This document shows positions 1 to 6,588 of a stretch of DNA of 64,000 nucleotides, piece by piece. Source of the stretch: Vibrio sp. SCSIO 43135. Its GTDB lineage: Bacteria > Pseudomonadota > Gammaproteobacteria > Enterobacterales > Vibrionaceae. The notes under the pieces were generated by a model. The model worked only from the letters and a program-made list of their open reading frames with translations, was not told where the DNA came from and did no database searches. Positions within the stretch are counted from its first letter, which is position 1; every line of letters begins with the position of its first letter. The position numbers were made by a program, and so were the translations under genes. The DNA is taken from positions 930,001 through 994,000 of the forward strand of contig NZ_CP071860.1 in the NCBI RefSeq assembly GCF_023716665.1. The letters are read 5' to 3'.

Positions 1-200
1 CTTTCCGCCCAATCGGATGATTGATATCTAACTACATTAGATTCACCCGTTATCTTAACTGCATCGGCACAATCAATCGCTAACATCGGGCCACCCGACC
101 AATTTCTACACATACTACAATGGCAAGCTGCCACTTCTTTACTGGCGTACTCTACTTCCAGCTCTACCAAGCCACATAGACATTTCCCTTTTGCTTTCAT
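1..200 (-). CDS. GFA-family (CENP-V/GFA domain) protein, partial
   Basis: The last 66 codons before the left edge read as the N-terminus of a glutathione-dependent formaldehyde-activating (GFA) family protein. It starts MKAKGKCLCG and continues to a CHCSMCR motif followed by WSGGP; these paired Cys residues are the zinc-binding pattern of the family. The ATG (198-200) is preceded by GGAGGACCT, a strong ribosome binding site. GFA-fold proteins are common integron cassette cargo, and the orientation matches the other cassettes here. The C-terminus lies outside the window, so catalytic competence cannot be judged. The exact substrate is unknown; formaldehyde-glutathione is only the founding member's substrate. 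Confidence 0.85.
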   Translation of the reverse strand, partial: MKAKGKCLCGLVELEVEYASKEVAACHCSMCRNWSGGPMLAIDCADAVKITGESNVVRYQSSDWAE

Positions 201-320
201 AGGTCCTCCAACCTTAGTATTGCGTGAGACTTAATAGTAGCTTAAGTCACAAACAGAAATTGGCGGCACTAGTACCGAACCAAGCCACCGTCATTAGAGA
301 GCATAGAGCCAACTGGACTG

Positions 321-653
321 TTATGTGGCTCTTGGTGCAAACATTATGATTGCCATTCCCAACATAGATACAGAAACACCAACTATGTCCCATAAACTGG
401 GACGAAATCCATCAACAATCCACAACCACAGAATCGCCACAAAAATATAAACGCCACCGTAGGCTGCGTAAACCCGGCCTGCGGCAGTTGGATGGAGAGA
501 AAGCAACCACGCAAACAAAGCTAAGAAGAACGCCGCAGGAACTAATAACCAGACCGACTTATCTTCCTTTAGCCAGAGGTAAGGTAAATAACAGCCCAGT
601 ATTTCTGCTATTGCCGTTACAAAAAACAAGCCGACTGTTTTAAGTTCTATCAA
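321..653 (-). CDS. ynfA: YnfA/UPF0060 family small membrane protein (cassette gene)
   Basis: This is a 110-residue, highly hydrophobic protein with four predicted membrane segments and the YnfA-family signatures AEILGCYLPYLWL and GRVYAAYGGVYI. The length matches the family (about 108-110 residues). The start is TTG at 651-653, supported by GGAGG seven bases upstream; no in-frame ATG fits. YnfA proteins are small-multidrug-resistance-like inner membrane proteins, and transport of toxic cations has been proposed for some. It lies in the cassette array in array orientation. An R''-like heptamer (ACATAAC on the minus strand) overlaps its stop codon, but no convincing attC partner follows in 201-320. 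Confidence 0.9.
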   Translation of the reverse strand: MIELKTVGLFFVTAIAEILGCYLPYLWLKEDKSVWLLVPAAFFLALFAWLLSLHPTAAGRVYAAYGGVYIFVAILWLWIVDGFRPSLWDIVGVSVSMLGMAIIMFAPRAT

Positions 654-886
654 TTGATTTCCTCCGTTTTATTTCAAACACATGATGTGACATTAAGGTT
701 GTGAATATTGAACTGCTGGTTATCTCGAAGGAGCGCGAATATGAACAGAGCATTTATGTAAGTATTGATGATCTATAAACTCAACTGCAAAAGGAGCGTA
801 TTCGAAGAGTGGAAAAAGCTTGGCTCAACTCTACAATGACAAATTAACAAGAAGCTAATAGAACAATTATTAAACAAACCTAAAAT
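654..886. other. Intergenic cassette DNA without a recognisable gene
   Basis: No credible complete gene was found here on either strand. A plus-strand stretch around 705-780 shows a possible start and short open frames separated by stops, and could be the remnant of a small antitoxin-like gene, but no family could be recognised. At 690-705 the sequence CATTAAGGTTGTGAAT resembles the conserved inner arm seen in the intact attC sites (CATTAAGGTGTGAGC). This may be a displaced arm of the damaged attC just to the right. Confidence 0.4.
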
Positions 887-924
887 GCCTAACGTTGCGA
901 ATCTGCTTAAATTTATTGTTATGT
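887..924 (-). repeat. Collapsed attC site (38 bp)
   Basis: On the minus strand the outer core sites are present: R'' as ACATAAC (918-924) and R' as GTTAGGC (887-893). The conserved R''-side arm (TTTAAGCAGATTCGCAACG) also survives. The variable centre and the whole L' arm (CTCACACCTTAATG in the intact sites) are missing, leaving 24 bp between the core sites where intact neighbours have 82-112 bp. The junction falls in an AACG/GCGTTGCG stretch shared by both arms, which suggests a deletion between short repeats. The bottom-strand hairpin used by integron integrases should be lost. Confidence 0.7.
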
Positions 925-941
925 GCGTGGTTGAAGTCTTA

Positions 942-1355
942 CTACAAACTTGGTTCTGGTAAAACTGGTGGCGTGCTGTCCATATAAGTTAAGAAACTTT
1001 CCCACAATTCATGCGTTCTTTGCTTCGTTAGCTTAGTTTTGCAAGATATCCCCATGACACCACGAATAGTTCCATCACGCCATTGTGTATATACCGAATC
1101 ACAATGTGAGGACATATATGTTTGCCAGTCCGTTTGAGCTAGCTTCATCGCTTCGACTAACTTTGGGTCAAACGAGTTATGGTCAAAGCTAGCCTTTAGG
1201 TATTTCTCTAGCTCAGTTTTCGCTGCATCAAGCTCAATAGCGGCACACTGATTTACCTCGATTGTTGTAAACGCGGTATCGCAATCAATAACTTCCTCAT
1301 CAGCAAGGGCGCCAAACGAAAGACTAGCTAAGGCTAAGATTAGGCTCTTTTTCAT
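942..1355 (-). CDS. LprI-like (DUF1311) periplasmic protein, cassette gene
   Basis: This is a small secreted protein with a clear Sec signal peptide (MKKSLILALASLSFGALA, cleavage near residue 18). The mature part begins DEEVIDCDTAF and has four Cys residues (CDTAF, QCAA, HCDS, SCKT) in the spacing of DUF1311/LprI-type proteins. I chose the ATG at 1353-1355 rather than the in-frame ATG 18 bases upstream because CGGAGAAAACA sits directly before it. LprI of mycobacteria inhibits lysozyme, but most DUF1311 proteins are uncharacterised, so lysozyme inhibition is only a possibility. The gene lies between a damaged attC (left) and an intact attC (right), so it is one cassette. Confidence 0.75.
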   Translation of the reverse strand: MKKSLILALASLSFGALADEEVIDCDTAFTTIEVNQCAAIELDAAKTELEKYLKASFDHNSFDPKLVEAMKLAQTDWQTYMSSHCDSVYTQWRDGTIRGVMGISCKTKLTKQRTHELWESFLTYMDSTPPVLPEPSL

Positions 1356-1371
1356 TGTTTTCTCCGAAAGC

Positions 1372-1497
1372 ACATAACGCCAAATTAAGGTGTGAACAAC
1401 GCTGACACCTTAGCCAAACCATTGTGCCATAAACACTAAACCCGCTTGGAGTGAAATCGCCAAGCGTTGTGAATCACTCTTAAATTTATTGTTAGGC
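1372..1497 (-). repeat. attC recombination site (VCR-like)
   Basis: This is a 126-bp imperfect inverted repeat lying between cassette genes. On the minus strand it opens with R'' GCCTAAC, then AATAAATTTAAGAGTGATTC and ACAACGCTTGG. It closes with CAGCGTTGTTCACACCTTAAT and the R'-like GTTATGT. Arms and spacing match the other attC sites of this array and the general plan of Vibrio VCRs. It belongs to the cassette carrying the 327-residue gene immediately to its right, whose stop codon lies three bases from R''. Confidence 0.88.
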
Positions 1498-1499
1498 AA

Positions 1500-2483
1500 C
1501 TATGTCCAGTGTGTTAGTCCCAAATTTTTGGGAGCTGCTATATCGAATCTCTTAGTCACCCCATCACCAACATAGCCTACTTGATCTTGTAATATTACGA
1601 GGTCACTTGAGTTAGACCACTTGCACCCAAGAGAGCCATAGAATTTAGAGTGCAATTCCTCCGGTTTCTCTGTTCGCAAAATCAGCCGAGTTTCTGCAAA
1701 TGGGTGTTGGTCATCGAAAGTATATAAGGGCAACTTCACTGCAGCCCTTACAACTTTGTTTAATAATGGAAATTCTTGCACATCTTTTGATGCTGCCACG
1801 TCAAGAATTTCTGATAAGTATTTCGCAAGGCTTCGCGAACTATTGAGCACAAAACAAATTACTTCCCAAATGAGGCTAGTTATAGAAAAAATTTTGTTGT
1901 TCTGCCCATGTAGAATACTACAGGGTCCTACTACACCATTGGTTACACCTTCAATGAAATAACCGTGTAAACAAAACACTCGATGTTCATGCCTAATATC
2001 AACTGAATAGAACCTCACCCTTGACTGTTGGTGCTTAATCGCATTAACAGCAGATGATATGAATTTCTTTAACGCTTTAACTTCAGCGTTTAGCTTTTTA
2101 ACGTGAGGTGATTTCTTACACTCTTTAGTGGAAGAGAAAAAGCCAGAAGCAATACTTTCAATATCGTCTACGTGCTCTGCTGCAGAGTACAAAGATAATT
2201 CTATGTAATCTAGGAGTTCAGCTTGAAGTTCTGATGCAGTTGCAAGTCCATTGATTGTATTGGAATGCTCAAAATACGTTTGTAGCTTAACGCAACATTT
2301 ATCTAATTTAGAGAAGATACGTTGTAAAGACGTATTATATATTCCTAGGGGTTTTCGAAGTCTCTGTGATTCGTGGAAACCGATGCAGCTAGGCACTACA
2401 GATAACCACGACAAGGCTTCTAGTGGGGAACTAGCACCTTCGCTTAAATCAAAAATATATTCTGGTTTATTGCTATGACCCAT
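1500..2483 (-). CDS. Cassette-encoded protein of unknown function (327 aa)
   Basis: I do not recognise this family. The protein is soluble, largely helical in appearance, rich in Lys and Ser, and lacks a signal peptide or membrane segment. A central segment around residues 140-160 contains AVNAIKHQQSRVRFYS, loosely reminiscent of the K-H-containing helix of HEPN-like proteins, but the Rx4-6H motif is not evident. The C-terminal third has a run of alternating hydrophobic residues suggesting beta structure. The ATG (2481-2483) has GAGGAAT eight bases upstream. It is bounded by attC sites on both sides, so it is a full single-gene cassette, unusually long for cassette cargo. Confidence 0.7.
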   Translation of the reverse strand: MGHSNKPEYIFDLSEGASSPLEALSWLSVVPSCIGFHESQRLRKPLGIYNTSLQRIFSKLDKCCVKLQTYFEHSNTINGLATASELQAELLDYIELSLYSAAEHVDDIESIASGFFSSTKECKKSPHVKKLNAEVKALKKFISSAVNAIKHQQSRVRFYSVDIRHEHRVFCLHGYFIEGVTNGVVGPCSILHGQNNKIFSITSLIWEVICFVLNSSRSLAKYLSEILDVAASKDVQEFPLLNKVVRAAVKLPLYTFDDQHPFAETRLILRTEKPEELHSKFYGSLGCKWSNSSDLVILQDQVGYVGDGVTKRFDIAAPKNLGLTHWT

Positions 2484-2516
2484 TTATTCCTCGATATTTA
2501 AAAAGTGCCTACTGTT

Positions 2517-2612
2517 GCCTAACGCTGCATTAAGGTGTGAGCGGCGCTTGGCTATACTGAGCGAAGCGAAACTGCCAAGCGTTGCGAATCACTCTTAAAT
2601 GCTTTGTTAGGC
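2517..2612 (-). repeat. attC recombination site (VCR-like)
   Basis: This is a 96-bp site with R' GTTAGGC (2517-2523 on the minus strand) and R'' GCCTAAC (2606-2612). The inner arms are CATTAAGGTGTGAGC and GCGAATCACTCTTAA, separated by a GC-richer centre containing GCTTGGC and its inverted copy GCCAAGC. It is the best conserved of the array because both core sites match the RYYYAAC/GTTRRRY consensus. It terminates the cassette carrying the GyrI-like gene. Confidence 0.9.
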
Positions 2613-2618
2613 GATGGG

Positions 2619-3254
2619 TTAAGATTGCACTCCAAACCTCAATACAGTTTTGTATTTTTCTGGACTCACTCGCCTTGCATCAGATAGATAGATTTCCCGA
2701 TGCACTTTCGAAATACGAGTCAGTCCGTTGGCTTGTGCGAACTCTTCCATTAACGAAAAACTCTCTGGCTCATCCTCAAAACGTCCCAAGTGAAGCATTT
2801 GAACACAACTACCTTCTGATATTTTTTTGAATGATATCGAAGGTAAGTGCTTAGATGGCTTCGCTACTTTAACTTGAGCTATAACTTTTTCAAAAAGGGC
2901 ATTATCAACAAAATCTGGCTGCCTAATCATTAACGTATAGACTAGGTCATCCTTGTTGATAGTCCCATCGAAGGTTGCTTTCGCTTCAGTGGTAATGTCC
3001 CACACACCCTCTAAGGGGTAAACTGTGAAATCACAATACCCTTCAGGTTTGTGCTCACTTTTCTTAAGTCCCATTTTGAGACTGTAAGCCACAGAATATA
3101 GAGCACCTACACGCTCAGAGAAATCATCATCATTCGGATTTCCTTGTCCAGAAATCGCAATAAAATTAAAAGTAGGCACGTTGATCAATTCTGGCTTGTT
3201 CTTCGGCATATAGACCGATTTCTCGTGCTTACGCCACTCATGTTTCACTGCCAT
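2619..3254 (-). CDS. GyrI-like small-molecule-binding domain protein (cassette gene)
   Basis: This 211-residue soluble protein matches the GyrI-like (SHS2/BacR effector-binding) fold. It has an N-terminal strand (FNFIAISGQGNPND), the central DFTVYPLEGVWDI region, and the family-typical end YKTVLRFGV. Proteins of this family bind small hydrophobic or cationic compounds, sometimes as stand-alone sensors or sequestering proteins; no DNA-binding domain is present. The start at 3252-3254 is backed by AGGTGAAAAA. Its stop codon is seven bases from the attC R'' site, as usual for cassettes. The ligand cannot be inferred. Confidence 0.8.
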   Translation of the reverse strand: MAVKHEWRKHEKSVYMPKNKPELINVPTFNFIAISGQGNPNDDDFSERVGALYSVAYSLKMGLKKSEHKPEGYCDFTVYPLEGVWDITTEAKATFDGTINKDDLVYTLMIRQPDFVDNALFEKVIAQVKVAKPSKHLPSISFKKISEGSCVQMLHLGRFEDEPESFSLMEEFAQANGLTRISKVHREIYLSDARRVSPEKYKTVLRFGVQS

Positions 3255-3287
3255 TTTTTCACCTAATTATAAGTAATGTGTGTATTC

Positions 3288-3413
3288 GTCTAACGCCGCA
3301 TTAAGGTGTGAGCAACGCAATACCGAAGCTTCCACATACCACCTTAAACACTAAACGCAACGCATAGCAAAAATTCCACGCGTTGCGAATCACTCTTAAA
3401 CAGTTTGTTAGCA
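3288..3413 (-). repeat. attC recombination site of the first cassette
   Basis: This is a 126-bp site with R' GTTAGAC (3288-3294) and R'' TGCTAAC (3407-3413). The latter departs from the RYYYAAC consensus at its first two positions. The inner arms CATTAAGGTGTGAGCAACGC and GCGTTGCGAATCACTC are shared with the other sites. The stop codon of the neighbouring gene (TAA, 3408-3410) lies inside R''. It marks the end of the attI-proximal first cassette. Confidence 0.85.
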
Positions 3414-4112
3414 CACAGATCTATTCTCTAGCTCTAATCTGTAAACATTAGATTCTTCCTGAGAACGATATTCTTTTGCTTTAACTACTGGACTACCATC
3501 ATGTAAAAGGGAAGATGCAATCTTATTGGACGGTTCATTTTCTATACTGACGACTGATTCGAGTACATAATTAAAGCTATCATCTGCGCCAATATCGTAG
3601 TTAGGACCATTGTTACTCAAAAAAGACTCTAATTCTTCAATACTGATGTTAACAAGTTCTTTGCACTTACCAGACCCTCTTGAACTTTCCTGTACGTAGT
3701 ACCCAACACTATATGTGAATGTCCGATTCTCACCATTAATATCATTTTTGGTTACAACAAATACTGAATGGATTTTTTCGCTTTCATCTAACTTGAAGAA
3801 AATCATCGCGTCGAAGTCTTGGTTAAACTCATTCAGCATAACGATGCTTGATATATCAGGATTCTTATCCGACCTCTCATATGACAAATTTCCCGAAGCG
3901 ATCAACGTTTCTAATCTGTAAGCGAAATCGCTCATGTTGGCTAGATCATTAAAGAATGGTTCAGAACCCCTGTCGTCATATAAGTTTATGCGCTTATCTT
4001 TCTCGTAATCCAACAAATTATATACCTCATATCTAACGACATTCGCCTGTGTGCTAACAGTTCTTAGACAGAAAAATTCTGTATTTAAATCTAGACTTTT
4101 TCTATCTAACAA
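3408..4112 (-). CDS. First-cassette protein of unknown function (up to 234 aa)
   Basis: I recognise no family. The protein is acidic and soluble without signal peptide or membrane segments. It contains a beta-rich middle (MIFFKLDESEKIHSVFVV, NRTFTYSVGYYV). The frame opens immediately after the attI/cassette junction: the only early start is TTG at 4110-4112, with no Shine-Dalgarno sequence at proper distance, and a stop lies just upstream in frame. The next in-frame ATG is far inside, near residue 59. Expression probably depends on translation of the short reading frame that overlaps its start. The N-terminus is therefore uncertain. Confidence 0.6.
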   Translation of the reverse strand: MLDRKSLDLNTEFFCLRTVSTQANVVRYEVYNLLDYEKDKRINLYDDRGSEPFFNDLANMSDFAYRLETLIASGNLSYERSDKNPDISSIVMLNEFNQDFDAMIFFKLDESEKIHSVFVVTKNDINGENRTFTYSVGYYVQESSRGSGKCKELVNISIEELESFLSNNGPNYDIGADDSFNYVLESVVSIENEPSNKIASSLLHDGSPVVKAKEYRSQEESNVYRLELENRSVC

Positions 4113-4131
4113 CTACGTTGGAATTCACCAT
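4102..4131 (-). CDS. Short reading frame across the attI/cassette junction
   Basis: Nine codons (ATG GTG AAT TCC AAC GTA GTT GTT AGA, then TAG) follow a strong GGGAGG on the minus strand. Spacing fits the GTG (second codon) better than the ATG. The frame begins in attI DNA and terminates inside the first cassette, overlapping the TTG start of the first cassette gene in another frame. This recalls ORF-11 of class 1 attI1, which enhances translation of first cassettes lacking their own ribosome binding site. Whether it is translated here is inferred. Confidence 0.4.
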   Translation of the reverse strand: MVNSNVVVR

Positions 4132-4270
4132 ACCTCCCTTTTGTGAAAATTAACAGTCACTTAGGTACTAGGTTGTATTCTCTGTGAGACAAAATACAGA
4201 ATATTTCTGTATAACATGACGCTATGTTCCAAACTAGAAAGACTGTATATATAACCAGCGGTAATTTAAA
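4108..4270 (-). other. Putative attI region of the integron
   Basis: The segment lies between the integrase start and the first cassette, where attI is always found. On the minus strand a core-like GTTAGAT (4104-4110) marks the probable insertion point of the first cassette. An imperfect palindrome, ATACAGAATATTTCTGTAT (4194-4212), sits centrally. It could be an integrase or regulator binding site, or part of the divergent promoters. The location and core site support attI; the exact limits cannot be fixed from sequence alone. Confidence 0.6.
4243..4258 (+). promoter_or_regulatory. LexA (SOS) box upstream of the integrase
   Basis: CTGTATATATAACCAG matches the LexA consensus CTGTATATATATACAG at 14 of 16 positions, with both CTG/CAG ends intact. 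It ends 12 bases before the integrase ATG. SOS control of intI through such a box is established for Vibrio cholerae and class 1 integrons, so its presence here fits and confirms the identity of the promoter. Confidence 0.8.
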
Positions 4271-4779
4271 ATGAGTAACTCTACTTTTTTAGCCTTTATT
4301 AAAGAACACATGCTAAGCCGACATTACGCGTTACGTACTGCTGAAGCCTATATCTACTGGATTCACCAATACATTCTTTTTCATGGGAAGGAACACCCAA
4401 AAAAACTCAACTCTCATCACGTTGAGGACTTCCTCACCCATCTAGTCGTTAGCAAAAAATCCGCAAAGAAAACGCAGAGCCTCGCTCTGAATGCTTTAGT
4501 ATTTTTATACAAAGACACTCTATTAGAACCCATAGAATTGGATATGCAGTTTCGACGCTCTGATAAGTCGAGAAAGCCGCCAACATCAACAAAATTATCT
4601 CATGCCACACCTTAAGGCATTCGTTCGCCACACACCTACTCCAAAGCGGTGCAGACATAAGAACTGTACAGGAACAACTAGGCCATACCGACATCAAAAC
4701 AACTCAGATATACACTCACATTATTGATAGAGGTGCGAATGGTGTTGTCAGCCCACTCTCCAAAATATTTGTTAAATAA
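4271..4779 (+). pseudogene. intI: Integron integrase IntI, internally deleted and frameshifted
   Basis: The first ~105 codons (4271-4585) encode the N-terminal SAM-like core-binding domain of a Vibrio-type IntI (FLAFIKEHMLSRHYALRTAE, then ALNALVFLYKDTL, ELDMQFRRSDKSRKPP). This frame stops at 4613-4615. From 4606, in another frame, the C-terminal end resumes: HTLRHSFATHLLQSG (box II with the RHSFATH signature), LGHTDIKTTQIYTHI with the nucleophilic Tyr, then a stop at 4777-4779. About 150-160 residues, including box I, its catalytic Arg and the IntI-specific additional domain, are missing. No active recombinase can be made from this copy. Confidence 0.92.
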
Positions 4780-4863
4780 GTACCAAACCAGGACCAATCG
4801 ACGCAAATTTTGGTATCCTACGGCTTCTTTTTTGCTGCACGCGCGCTAAGCGACAACATACCA

Positions 4864-5676
4864 ATGACATCACACACTATTCGCTTTATTGCGTCCGATA
4901 TGGACGGCACCCTACTTAACGAACAAGGCAAGCTCGATCAAGAGTTTTATGAAATCTTTCCTAAGTTAGAAGAGCAAAACATTATCTTTGCGGCGGCTTC
5001 TGGCAGACAGTATTACAGCTTGCTGGAAACGTTCGAACCTATTAAAGATCGCATGATGTTTATCGCTGAGAACGGCACCATAGTGATGCACCAAGGGAAA
5101 GAGCTTTACAGCTGTACGATTGATACCAAAGAAATTCACAAGATCATTATCGAAGCACGTAAAGTTAACGGCGCGCATATCGTGTTATGCGGTAAAAAGT
5201 CGGCTTATATTGAAACTCAAGACCCACAAGCGCTAGAAGAGATTCAGAAGTATTACCACAGGCGTGAAGTAGTCAGTGATCTACTCGATGTTGATGACGA
5301 GTTTGTAAAGGTAGCTATCTGTCACTTCGATGGTGCTGAAAAACATGTTCACCCGTCGATCAATACCGAATTCGGCCAGCAACATCAGGTAGTGATTAGT
5401 GCAAAGATTTGGTTGGATGTGATGAATAGTCAGGCGTCTAAAGGTGCTGCTATCCGCTTCTTACAACAACACCTCGGATTTACCTATGAGCAAACAATGA
5501 GCTTTGGTGATTACTTTAACGATGCCGAAATGCTCAAAGAAAGTTACCACTCTTACGCGATGGAAAATGCTCACGAAGGCGTAAAGAAGATTGCTCGTTT
5601 CTCAGCGCCAAGCAACAAGGACTCTGGTGTACTGCAAATTCTAAAGCAAACACTGCTTTCAGACGCTATCGCATAA
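4864..5676 (+). CDS. Cof-type HAD-IIB phosphatase (YbiV-like)
   Basis: This cytoplasmic haloacid-dehalogenase-superfamily phosphatase probably acts on sugar or nucleotide phosphates. Motif I is SDMDGTLL with Asp12 and Asp14 as nucleophile and acid. Motif II is the Ser in AAASGRQYY, and motif IV is GDYFNDAEM near the C-terminus. The stretch ENGTIVMHQGKELY and the YYHRR region resemble E. coli YbiV. I use the ATG at 4864 (MTSHTIRF) because conservation begins there; an upstream in-frame start at 4810 adds non-conserved residues. It is monocistronic and followed by a strong terminator. Confidence 0.88.
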   Translation: MTSHTIRFIASDMDGTLLNEQGKLDQEFYEIFPKLEEQNIIFAAASGRQYYSLLETFEPIKDRMMFIAENGTIVMHQGKELYSCTIDTKEIHKIIIEARKVNGAHIVLCGKKSAYIETQDPQALEEIQKYYHRREVVSDLLDVDDEFVKVAICHFDGAEKHVHPSINTEFGQQHQVVISAKIWLDVMNSQASKGAAIRFLQQHLGFTYEQTMSFGDYFNDAEMLKESYHSYAMENAHEGVKKIARFSAPSNKDSGVLQILKQTLLSDAIA

Positions 5677-5720
5677 CCTGTTAAATAGGCTTACTCAATA
5701 AGAGCTAGTACATGTAAAAA

Positions 5721-5765
5721 GGGAGCTACTCAGTTTTGATTCGCTGAGTAGCTCCCATTTTTTTC
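5721..5765. terminator. Bidirectional rho-independent terminator
   Basis: A perfect 13-bp stem, GGGAGCTACTCAG (5721-5733) and CTGAGTAGCTCCC (5744-5756), is followed by ATTTTTTT on the plus strand. On the minus side it is flanked by AAAAA (5716-5720), giving a T-tract in that direction too. It serves the HAD gene from the left and the leftward branched-chain operon from the right. Confidence 0.9.
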
Positions 5766-5771
5766 GCAACA

Positions 5772-6530
5772 TTACATTCTCATTCCGCCATCGACTTCCA
5801 GAATTCGCCCTGTGAAGTAGTCGTTTTCGAAGATGTATTTCACAGCATGGGCTATCTCTGCGGGGTCGCCTATTCTGCCCACTGGCACCATTTTGTTAAG
5901 CCTGTCGATTGCTTCTGGTTTTAAAGAGTCCGCCATCGCGGTTTTAATGATCCCAGGGGCAATAGCTGCAGCACGTATCCCATACCGAGCGAGTTCCTTT
6001 GCCCAGCACGTTGCCATCGCGGCAACTGCAGCTTTCGAGGCCGAATAGTTGCTTTGCCCGATGTTACCAGCCCTAGCAACACTCGAAATGTTGATGATGA
6101 CGCCTTTGCGGTTGGTTTCTATCATTTTGGCTGCCGCTTCTCGGCCACACAAAAATGTCCCATTCAAGTTAACATTGATAACCGAATTGAACTGATCGAG
6201 GGACATTTTACTCATTTCACCGTCTTTGGATTTCACGAGCAACCCATCACGAAGGATGCCGGCATTATTGATGAGCCCATCTAACTGCCCAAAGTCGGAA
6301 ACCACTCGGTCAAAAGTGTGCTCAACTTCCTGCTCGTTAGTAACATCCACCGTATAGATCATCGCTTTGGTGCTTAGCATATTACATTGCTCTTGGGTCT
6401 CGCGTAAGGCTTGTTCGTTAACGTCGAGTAGCGCGAGTTCGGCACCAGAATGCGCCAACGTCACCGCCATCATTTGCCCTAGCCCTTGGCCAGCGCCAGT
6501 AATTGCAATCACACTCTCTTTTAGGTTCAT
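5772..6530 (-). CDS. SDR-family 3-hydroxyacyl dehydrogenase
   Basis: This classical short-chain dehydrogenase/reductase has an N-terminal TGAGQGLG nucleotide-binding motif, NNAG, and the catalytic Ser-Tyr-Lys as ISS...QSNYSASK. The C-terminus ends in FTGRILEVDGGMRM. I place the start at 6528-6530 (MNLKESV) because AAAGGA lies properly upstream; an alternative lies 33 bases further out. It is the last gene of the leftward branched-chain operon. A plausible role is oxidation of 2-methyl-3-hydroxybutyryl-CoA in isoleucine breakdown, which would fit the thiolase at the operon head; FabG-like reduction is the alternative. Confidence 0.8.
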   Translation of the reverse strand: MNLKESVIAITGAGQGLGQMMAVTLAHSGAELALLDVNEQALRETQEQCNMLSTKAMIYTVDVTNEQEVEHTFDRVVSDFGQLDGLINNAGILRDGLLVKSKDGEMSKMSLDQFNSVINVNLNGTFLCGREAAAKMIETNRKGVIINISSVARAGNIGQSNYSASKAAVAAMATCWAKELARYGIRAAAIAPGIIKTAMADSLKPEAIDRLNKMVPVGRIGDPAEIAHAVKYIFENDYFTGRILEVDGGMRM

Positions 6531-6588
6531 CCTATATAATCCTTTGCTGTAATCGTTGTTCAACTAAGCTGTTTCCACGTCGAAACGC

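Noticed and set aside
705..840. Possible antitoxin-like gene in the cassette gap
   Set aside because: Short frames with a fair ribosome binding site but interrupted by stops; no family match, so kept only as a note in the gap entry.
1756..2478. Plus-strand open frames opposite the 327-residue cassette gene
   Set aside because: Short, fully antisense to a gene with a good start and cassette boundaries; low-complexity, no recognisable motifs.
2582..2830. Plus-strand open frame of 82 codons
   Set aside because: It starts inside the attC site and runs antisense to the GyrI-like gene; no family features and no ribosome binding site.
4140..4160. CRP-type site TGTGA-N-TCAC in the attI region
   Set aside because: The half-sites are ten bases apart instead of six.
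1..4780. CRISPR array instead of integron
   Set aside because: The repeats are long imperfect inverted repeats at gene boundaries with core sites, with genes between them; no short direct repeats with uniform spacers occur.
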